NCBI GenBank assembly: GCA_964512105.1
Contig: CAZEGI010000033.1
Span: 1-11,247 of the forward strand
DNA length: 11,247 bases
DNA from: CAZEGI01 sp964512105
GTDB taxonomy: Archaea > Altiarchaeota > Altiarchaeia > IMC4 > CAZEGI01
Direction of reading: 5' to 3'
The notes beneath the pieces are model-generated. The model was given only the letters and a program-made list of their open reading frames with translations, ran no database searches and was not told the DNA's origin. Shown here piece after piece: positions 6,388 to 11,247 of the stretch. The position numbers and the translations under genes were made by a program. Position 1 is the first letter of the stretch, and every line of letters begins with the position of its first letter.

Positions 6388-7404
6388 ATGGAAAACAGAA
6401 AGCTCGACCACATTAAAATCTGCGTTGAGAAAAACGTTGAGTACGGAAATGCGGGATTCGACAAAATCGAACTGGTTCAGAAATCCCTGCCCGAGCTGGA
6501 TTTCGGTAAAATCAATACCGCATGCACTTTTGGAAAGCACCTGAAATATCCGTTCATAATCGAGGCTATGACCGGCGGTACTCCGGAGGCAGAGCAGATA
6601 AACAAGGACCTAGCGAGGGTTGCGCAGGATTACGGAATCGGTTTCGGGGTCGGAAGCCAGCGTGCCGCGATTGAGGATCCCAAACTGGAGAGAACGTTCA
6701 TGGTAAGGGATGTTGCACCGGACATATTCCTGATAGCGAATCTGGGTGCGGTGCAGCTTAATTACGGTTACGGGATAAAGGAATGTCAAAGGGCTGTGGA
6801 TATGATAGATGCCGATGCGTTAGCGTTGCACATAAATCCACTGCAAGAGGTCGTTCAACCTGGCGGCAATACGGACTTTTCTAACCTTATAAAAAAGATA
6901 AACGAAATAAAAAAGGAACTCCATAAACCGGTGATAGTAAAGGGCGTCGGCTCCGGCGTTTCTTACGACATCGCAAAAAAACTCGGGGTGGATGCAATAG
7001 ATGTCGGCGGTCTTGGAGGAACCTCATGGGCGCTCGTTGAGAGTTATCGCGGAAACAAGGCCTTGGGTGAAAAGTTTGCAGGTTTTGGAATACCTACGGC
7101 GGAATGCGTAAAAGAGCTTTCAAAGCTGAAGATTCCGATAGTTGCATCAGGTGGAATACGCTCCGGAATAGATGCCGCGAAGGCAATCGCGCTTGGTGCA
7201 AGATGCATTGGTGTCGCGTTACCGATACTCCGAGCATGGAACGCGGGAAAGAGGCACGCGGTTCGCGAGTATCTTGACCAGTTCTTCATGGAAATGAAGG
7301 TCGCGATGTTCTTGACCGGCGCTAAGACTTTGGAAGAACTCAAAGGGAATGTGCGTGAATCTAACTCCGGCCTTTCGCAAATTTTTTCTTTATCCCTACC
7401 TTGA
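6388..7404 (+). CDS. fni: Type 2 isopentenyl-diphosphate delta-isomerase
   Basis: This FMN- and Mg-dependent TIM-barrel enzyme interconverts IPP and DMAPP, supplying both prenyl building blocks. The 338-residue protein carries the family motifs in order: NRKLDHIKIC at 3-12, EAMTGGTPEA at 59-68, GVGSQRAAI at 87-95, ANLGAVQL, HINPLQE at 148-154 with catalytic Gln153 and metal-binding Glu154, VKGVGSGVS at 184-192 (most members have Glu in place of the first Gly), GGTSWA, and the phosphate-binding ASGGIRSGIDAAKAIALGA at 253-271. The last 20 or so residues after FLTGAKTLEELKG do not show the VxITG-type ending I expect, and their codons overlap the 3' end of the convergent glycosyltransferase by 44 nt. 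The gene is divergent from the M3K-like gene. Confidence 0.95.
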   Translation: MENRKLDHIKICVEKNVEYGNAGFDKIELVQKSLPELDFGKINTACTFGKHLKYPFIIEAMTGGTPEAEQINKDLARVAQDYGIGFGVGSQRAAIEDPKLERTFMVRDVAPDIFLIANLGAVQLNYGYGIKECQRAVDMIDADALALHINPLQEVVQPGGNTDFSNLIKKINEIKKELHKPVIVKGVGSGVSYDIAKKLGVDAIDVGGLGGTSWALVESYRGNKALGEKFAGFGIPTAECVKELSKLKIPIVASGGIRSGIDAAKAIALGARCIGVALPILRAWNAGKRHAVREYLDQFFMEMKVAMFLTGAKTLEELKGNVRESNSGLSQIFSLSLP

Positions 7405-8119
7405 TTTTTTCGGATTTTTTCTTCAGCTCGTTTATCCTGTCGTCCCGCGCTATCTTCAGAATCGTTGTTGCATCCTTTACAGCCGGTGTGAGTTTGAATT
7501 TGCTTTTTCCTTCTTCCCTTTTCACGTAGTGTATCGGAACTTCTATCATCTTGCCGTCAGCATCACGTATCCTGTCGAGTATTTCGACCTGCACCGAAAA
7601 AAACTCCGTGCGCATGTTTTTGAGAATGTCCTTAACGGTTTTAGCTCTATAAGCCCTGAAACCGGAAGAGCAGTCCTTGACCTTCAGTCTCAGGGCGGCA
7701 CGAGCAAACTTGTTTGCGATTCTTGTCGGAAGGAATCTGCGATACTCCTGTTTGACATTCGCGCCCTTAAGAAAACGCGAACCGACAACGACGTCCGCAT
7801 TTTCCCTCTGCAACGCGTCAACCATCTTGAGTATGTCTTCTGGCAGGTGGTTTTCAGCATCCATAGTCACGATAACATCGCCGGACGCGCTTTTTATCCC
7901 TGTCAGCAATGCGCATGCAAAGCCCTTGCCTTCCTGGTCTATAAGTCTCAGGTCCCTGCGTTCCTTTGTTAGGTCATCAACAATCTCGCGCGTTCCATCA
8001 GTGCTTCCGCCGTCAACCACGAGAACCTCTTTCCGCTCTCTTATGTGCTTGTAAATGTCGGGGAGCAGCCGTTTTATGTTCTCCACCTCATTCAATGTCG
8101 GAATGACTATGGTAATCAT
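7361..8119 (-). CDS. Family 2 glycosyltransferase, dolichyl-phosphate sugar synthase type
   Basis: This 252-residue GT-A fold enzyme probably moves a sugar from a nucleotide donor to a polyprenyl (dolichyl) phosphate on the cytoplasmic side. Motifs are IVIPTLNEVENI at the N-terminus, VVDGGSTDGT (34-43) for nucleotide binding, TMDAEN at 85-90 in the DXD position (Asp-Ala-Glu rather than the usual Asp-Ala-Asp), VVGSRF, the acceptor-side SSGFRAYR at 151-158, and EVPIHYVKREEGKSKF at 193-208, typical of Dpm1/DPG-synthase relatives. There are no membrane segments. The C-terminal 30 residues are very Lys-rich and may contact membrane phospholipid. Its ATG overlaps the TGA of the upstream surface-protein gene as ATGA, with GGGGT just ahead, so translation is coupled. 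The sugar and acceptor are inferred, and transfer to a glycan is an alternative. Confidence 0.87.
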   Translation of the reverse strand: MITIVIPTLNEVENIKRLLPDIYKHIRERKEVLVVDGGSTDGTREIVDDLTKERRDLRLIDQEGKGFACALLTGIKSASGDVIVTMDAENHLPEDILKMVDALQRENADVVVGSRFLKGANVKQEYRRFLPTRIANKFARAALRLKVKDCSSGFRAYRAKTVKDILKNMRTEFFSVQVEILDRIRDADGKMIEVPIHYVKREEGKSKFKLTPAVKDATTILKIARDDRINELKKKSEKIKVGIKKKFAKGRS

Positions 8120-11100
8120 TCATACCCCTGTTTTGTATTTTTCAATAGTATCAGGATCAGCAAACCCATTATCCCGAGGGTGAATAAAATCCTGATGATA
8201 GATATTAAGCTAACGGGTAAATAACCTTGCGCGGTTTCCGAAATATTTTTTGGCGGTTCGCTGTAATTCTCAAAATACGTGGTCGTACTCTCGTTACCTA
8301 GGTCCACAACTATCTCAATCTCCAGTGGGTTTTTGTCTTTTGAATCAATAATTCCATCCCTATCTGTGTCGTTATCGAGGGGGTTTGTTCCGAGAACGCT
8401 TTCGTTGTAATCGCTCAACCCATCGTTGTCAGAATCAATAAACATGAGTTCGTTTTGAAGTGGATGTTCATCCTCAGAGTCGATGATTCCATCCCCATCA
8501 GTGTCGTTATTCGTTGCGTTATATCCCATCGCCAACTCAAAATAATCGTTCAATCCATCCCTATCTGAATCAACAAACATGAGTTCGTGTTGGAGCGGAT
8601 GTTCATCTTCGGAATCCAGAATACCATCGCCGTCCGTGTCATTCTTGAGTTTGTTTGTGCCCATCAGGCGTTCTTTGCAATCCGTCCAGCCATCCTTGTC
8701 CGAGTCCTTGACAGAACCGAAAACGTAAAGTTTTTTATCCACGGAACCAATCGCGATTTCCAGGCATTTGTCATTATCCAAATCTGCTATCGCCGGCGAG
8801 GATTCTATCGGGTCATGTATTCTGTAGTCCCACACCCTACTGCCCGTGCAGTTCAGAACGTAAACCTCACCATCCCTCGAACCAAACACAAGCTCCAGAC
8901 AACCGTCGTCATCAAAGTCTGCCATCGCTGGCGAGGATACCACCTGGCCATTCGTGCTGTATCTAAAAATCCGCTCGCCGGAATCGTTTATCACGTAAAC
9001 GCTTCTGTCGTTTGAGCCCACAACAGTTTCAAGATAATCGTCGTAATTGATGTCCGCGACAGCGGGCGACGATGCTACAACGTCGTCGGTCGTATAATTC
9101 CACATTGCGTCCAAGGTCGTGTAGCCGTATGTCTCTTTTTTGCATTCCCCCTTCCAGTCGCATACAACAAACCCCTGCTCGGTTTTATACTGATGATGGT
9201 AAAGCGCATAAACCCGCCCGTCGTTTGAGCCAACAAAAATTTCATCCTTGTTGTTCAAGTCGATATCTGCAAGCGCGGGTGACGAAACCACCGGACCGTT
9301 GGTTTCGTATGTCCATACCTTATATGGCGGGGCGCTTATCGCATACACGCGCGTGTCTGTTGAACCAAAAACAATTTCGGGCTTCTTATCACCGTTTATG
9401 TCCCCTATAGCCGGCGACGATACTATACTGTCAACGGCGCTGTAATTCCATATCTCGTTACCCCTGCAATCAACCGCATAAAGTTTACCGTTGTCCGAGC
9501 CAAAAACAATGTCCTGGCAGCTGTTGTCGTCCAAATCCGCAATAAGAGGGGACGAGCGAATGCAGGCAGCTACAGGAAAAATCCACAAAACTTCGCCATT
9601 GTTATTCAAGGCATACAAACCGGCACCGCACGTTCCGACTATTATCTCCAGCTTCTTGTCGTAATTTATATCCGCTATCGCAGCAGCAGTTTTTATCGAG
9701 CCGCCCGTTTTGTATTGCCACAACAGGTTTCCGTCATAGGAAAACGCATATAAATAGCCATCCTCGGAACCAGCTATAACCTCCAGAAATCCGTTGTCGT
9801 TTATGTCCGAAAGAACCGGAGACGAGACACTGCCGTTCGTGGTGTAATTCCAGAAAAGTCCAAGGCCGCTGGGGTCCATGGACGAATAAACATCAATGTA
9901 TCCGGAGCGTTTTTTATCGAAATGAAACATCGGCCAGTCCTGCGTCACCGAAACTTCCTCTTCATGCACGTTATTTTTTTCATCAGATTCCAGAATCCAA
10001 TCATCCTCATCCACAACCAAATCTACCCCGTGCCTGCCGTATTCCGCAGTCCAATTAAACGTTCTTGTTGCATATCCCCCCTTTGTTAGATTCTGTATCG
10101 TCTGCGTAACAAATTCTTCGTCATCTACGTATACCTTAAGTTCAAAGGTCGATGCATCTGCTTCGCCACCATTGTACATCGTAACATTTATTATCGCTTC
10201 CGTATCACACCTTGGGGATTCCGGACCAATAGCCAAATCATATGCAACAAGGTCGGGCGCAGGACCGAAGACGTTAATGCCGCCGTCATGCGTGCTAACA
10301 ATCAGAAGGCCATTCACAATAAGCGGGGTTGTTGCATCGTGCTCAAAACTATAGTTCCATAACAATCTGCCCGTGGATTTGTTAATCTCATACGTCTTGT
10401 TATCCGAAGAACTTACAAAAACGCTATCGTTGTTGACAGCAACCGCATTCTCTATAGCTCCCCGCGTTTTGTAATTCCAGAGCGGGTTTCCAGAAGCCTT
10501 ATCCAGCGCGTACACCCTGCCATTTTCAGAGCCGAATATAACCTTATCCTCACTGATTGTGGGTGAAGACCTTATCCATCCGCCCGTGGTGTGGGTCCAG
10601 CTTACATCTCCGCTTGCCTCATCGAGCGCATACAGTTTACTGTCCAATGAACCAACAAAAACCGTACCGTCGCTTATTGCGGGTGATGTTTTAATGCATG
10701 CACCGGTTTCATAGCTCCAGATTTTTTCACCTGTCGTTTCATTCAGTGCGTAAATCCTTCTGTCGTTGGAGCCGAAAAAAACAATTCCCTCATGAACCGC
10801 AGGAGATGAATGAATGCCGTTGCCCGTGTTGTAGGTCCAGATTTCACTTCCGTCATTTACACTCAAGGAGTAAAATTTGCCGCCAAGCGAGCCAACAAAA
10901 ATTCTGCCTTCATGGACGGCCGGTGTGGAGTCCACACCATCGTCAAGAGTACGGTTCCACAAAACTGCGCCGTTGCTCCTGTTCAGCGCGTAGATTCCCT
11001 TACCGATCAAACCAATAAAAACAAGTTCCTGATAAATTACGGGCTGAGACATTATGTTGCCATTCAGCCTCTTCGACCAAATCCTTGCACAGTTCGTGAG

Positions 11101-11247
11101 GTTGATAACGTAAAAATCCCCAGTCTTGTATCCCGCAAAAATCACACTATCAATTACCACAGGCGAAGACTCAAGCTCGGCACTAATTCCGCATATCATC
11201 GAGACGTGCCTCCACCGCGGTCTTGAAAAGTCCGAGTTCCCGGTGTG
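8116..11247 (-). CDS. Large membrane-anchored double beta-propeller surface protein (N-terminus outside window)
   Basis: The frame stays open to the window edge, giving 1043 visible residues; the ATG at 11199 is internal. The first visible residues, HTGNSDF, resemble the end of a WPMFxxDxxHTG motif, so probably only a signal peptide and about ten residues are missing. Numbering from the 11199 Met, the order is: eight PQQ/BamB-like 40-residue repeats (to 316), a CARDB-like domain (317-420), DWPMFHFDKKRSG opening a second propeller of eight 45-residue repeats carrying FG-GAP-like DINxDxxLE loops (421-831), three thrombospondin-type-3 calcium repeats (832-965), a polar stalk, and a membrane helix (994-1019) followed by KNTKQGYE. 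About 24 N-x-S/T sequons suggest a glycosylated outer-surface protein. I see no PQQ-dehydrogenase catalytic motif. Binding, adhesion or envelope structure are possible roles; none is demonstrated. It is translationally coupled to the glycosyltransferase. Confidence 0.9.
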   Translation of the reverse strand, partial: HTGNSDFSRPRWRHVSMICGISAELESSPVVIDSVIFAGYKTGDFYVINLTNCARIWSKRLNGNIMSQPVIYQELVFIGLIGKGIYALNRSNGAVLWNRTLDDGVDSTPAVHEGRIFVGSLGGKFYSLSVNDGSEIWTYNTGNGIHSSPAVHEGIVFFGSNDRRIYALNETTGEKIWSYETGACIKTSPAISDGTVFVGSLDSKLYALDEASGDVSWTHTTGGWIRSSPTISEDKVIFGSENGRVYALDKASGNPLWNYKTRGAIENAVAVNNDSVFVSSSDNKTYEINKSTGRLLWNYSFEHDATTPLIVNGLLIVSTHDGGINVFGPAPDLVAYDLAIGPESPRCDTEAIINVTMYNGGEADASTFELKVYVDDEEFVTQTIQNLTKGGYATRTFNWTAEYGRHGVDLVVDEDDWILESDEKNNVHEEEVSVTQDWPMFHFDKKRSGYIDVYSSMDPSGLGLFWNYTTNGSVSSPVLSDINDNGFLEVIAGSEDGYLYAFSYDGNLLWQYKTGGSIKTAAAIADINYDKKLEIIVGTCGAGLYALNNNGEVLWIFPVAACIRSSPLIADLDDNSCQDIVFGSDNGKLYAVDCRGNEIWNYSAVDSIVSSPAIGDINGDKKPEIVFGSTDTRVYAISAPPYKVWTYETNGPVVSSPALADIDLNNKDEIFVGSNDGRVYALYHHQYKTEQGFVVCDWKGECKKETYGYTTLDAMWNYTTDDVVASSPAVADINYDDYLETVVGSNDRSVYVINDSGERIFRYSTNGQVVSSPAMADFDDDGCLELVFGSRDGEVYVLNCTGSRVWDYRIHDPIESSPAIADLDNDKCLEIAIGSVDKKLYVFGSVKDSDKDGWTDCKERLMGTNKLKNDTDGDGILDSEDEHPLQHELMFVDSDRDGLNDYFELAMGYNATNNDTDGDGIIDSEDEHPLQNELMFIDSDNDGLSDYNESVLGTNPLDNDTDRDGIIDSKDKNPLEIEIVVDLGNESTTTYFENYSEPPKNISETAQGYLPVSLISIIRILFTLGIMGLLILILLKNTKQGYE
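8143..8220 (-). other. C-terminal transmembrane anchor of the surface protein
   Basis: About 26 mostly hydrophobic residues (LPVSLISIIRILFTLGIMGL and onwards, ending ILILL) precede a short polar tail KNTKQGYE. A single C-terminal helix with a basic residue directly after it fits an outside-facing protein with a small cytoplasmic tail. One Arg inside the helix is unusual but tolerable. Confidence 0.8.
8305..8706 (-). repeat. Three thrombospondin type 3-like calcium repeats
   Basis: Three tandem 44-45-residue units each contain DSDxDGxxD and DTDxDGIxDSxDxxPL loops of calcium-binding type. The first two are especially alike, including the DNA around 8446-8500 and 8575-8635, which suggests a comparatively recent duplication. 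They lie between the second propeller and the membrane anchor and probably form a calcium-stiffened stalk. Confidence 0.85.
8707..9939 (-). repeat. Second propeller: eight ~135-bp FG-GAP/PQQ hybrid repeats
   Basis: Each unit of about 45 residues has the consensus SSPAIADINxDxxLEIVxGS, then GxxYALNxxGxxxWxYxT, combining a calcium-loop-like DxNxDxxxE turn with a PQQ-like WxY strand. Unit five carries about 26 extra residues. The opening motif DWPMFHFDKKRSG and eight units mirror the first propeller, suggesting a closed eight-bladed ring. Confidence 0.85.
9940..10251 (-). other. CARDB-like hinge domain between the two propellers
   Basis: Residues 317-420 read as an Ig-like CARDB domain (a cell-adhesion-related fold of archaeal and bacterial surface proteins). 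They show YDLAIGPESPRCDTEAIINV, an NGGE turn, KVYVDDEEF, then a late WILESDEKNNVHEEEV strand pair; the xESDExNN motif is characteristic. Three sequons fall in it. The assignment is from motif recognition only. Confidence 0.65.
10252..11247 (-). repeat. First propeller: eight ~120-bp PQQ-like repeats
   Basis: Seven regular units of 40 residues and a shorter last one tile this stretch. The consensus is IxSSPAVxxGxVFxGSxDxxY with a following ALxxxxGxxxWxYxTG. The repeat is at protein level; at DNA level the copies are diverged, so it is an old amplification rather than a recent tandem array. Unit 7 is the most degenerate (IENAVAV in place of SSPAV). Confidence 0.85.

Noticed and set aside
6344..6388. 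TTG at 6388 as start of the M3K-like gene
   Set aside because: The 15 extra residues do not match the family, and they would consume the whole divergent promoter region.
7349..7972. Long plus-strand open frame of 207 codons
   Set aside because: It lies antisense to the glycosyltransferase, whose motifs are unmistakable. The plus-strand translation is Phe/Tyr/Cys-rich with no recognisable domain.
11197..11199. ATG at 11199 as start of the surface protein
   Set aside because: The frame is open to the window edge, and the upstream residues HTGNSDF continue a typical propeller-protein opening. No signal peptide follows this Met.
8305..11247. Tandem repeats considered as a CRISPR or satellite array
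   Set aside because: The period is 120-135 bp, the frame is continuous, and the copies are conserved at protein rather than DNA level, so they are domain repeats.

Overview
The window is almost entirely coding and reads as archaeal chromosome. Three things indicate this: a formylmethanofuran:tetrahydromethanopterin formyltransferase (Ftr), a nearly complete archaeal-type mevalonate/isoprenoid gene set, and a UPF0282 metallo-beta-lactamase-fold protein of a family I know mainly from archaea. Ftr suggests a methanogen or another archaeon with an H4MPT-dependent C1 (Wood-Ljungdahl-type) pathway. A run of exactly 100 N (4324-4423) suggests a draft, probably metagenome-derived, scaffold. I cannot name the lineage from this alone.

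Layout. (1) Plus strand, 1-4323: the 3' part of ftr, the large and small subunits of an aconitase-X-type phosphomevalonate dehydratase, a UPF0282 MBL-fold protein, and isopentenyl phosphate kinase, which runs into the gap. Spacing is very tight: 6 nt, a 10-nt overlap, a 1-nt overlap, then 32 nt. (2) Minus strand, 6343-4424: a divergent GHMP enzyme of the mevalonate-3-kinase/diphosphomevalonate-decarboxylase family, followed by mevalonate kinase. (3) Plus strand, 6388-7404: type 2 isopentenyl-diphosphate isomerase, divergent from block 2 across a 44-nt intergenic region and overlapping the tail of block 4 by 44 nt. (4) Minus strand, 11247-7361: a very large surface protein (two eight-repeat beta-propellers, a CARDB-like hinge, three calcium-binding type-3 repeats and a C-terminal membrane anchor; its N-terminus lies beyond the window). 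It is translationally coupled through ATGA to a family-2 glycosyltransferase of the dolichyl-phosphate-sugar synthase type.

How the genes fit together. Mevalonate kinase makes 5-phosphomevalonate. The dehydratase pair converts it to trans-anhydromevalonate 5-phosphate. A UbiD-type decarboxylase, not in this window, would then give isopentenyl phosphate. IPK makes IPP, and IDI-2 equilibrates IPP with DMAPP. The products feed ether lipids and dolichyl phosphates, and dolichyl phosphate is the likely acceptor of the glycosyltransferase. The surface protein carries about two dozen N-glycosylation sequons, so the last two genes may link lipid-carrier sugar activation to a glycosylated envelope protein.

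The most interesting point is that a mevalonate-3-kinase-like enzyme, the hallmark of the different Thermoplasma-type route, lies in the same cluster as the dehydratase route. It lacks the catalytic Asp and Lys of true decarboxylases at the expected alignment positions. The UPF0282 hydrolase of unknown function, placed between dehydratase and IPK, is the second candidate for an undescribed role in isoprenoid metabolism.
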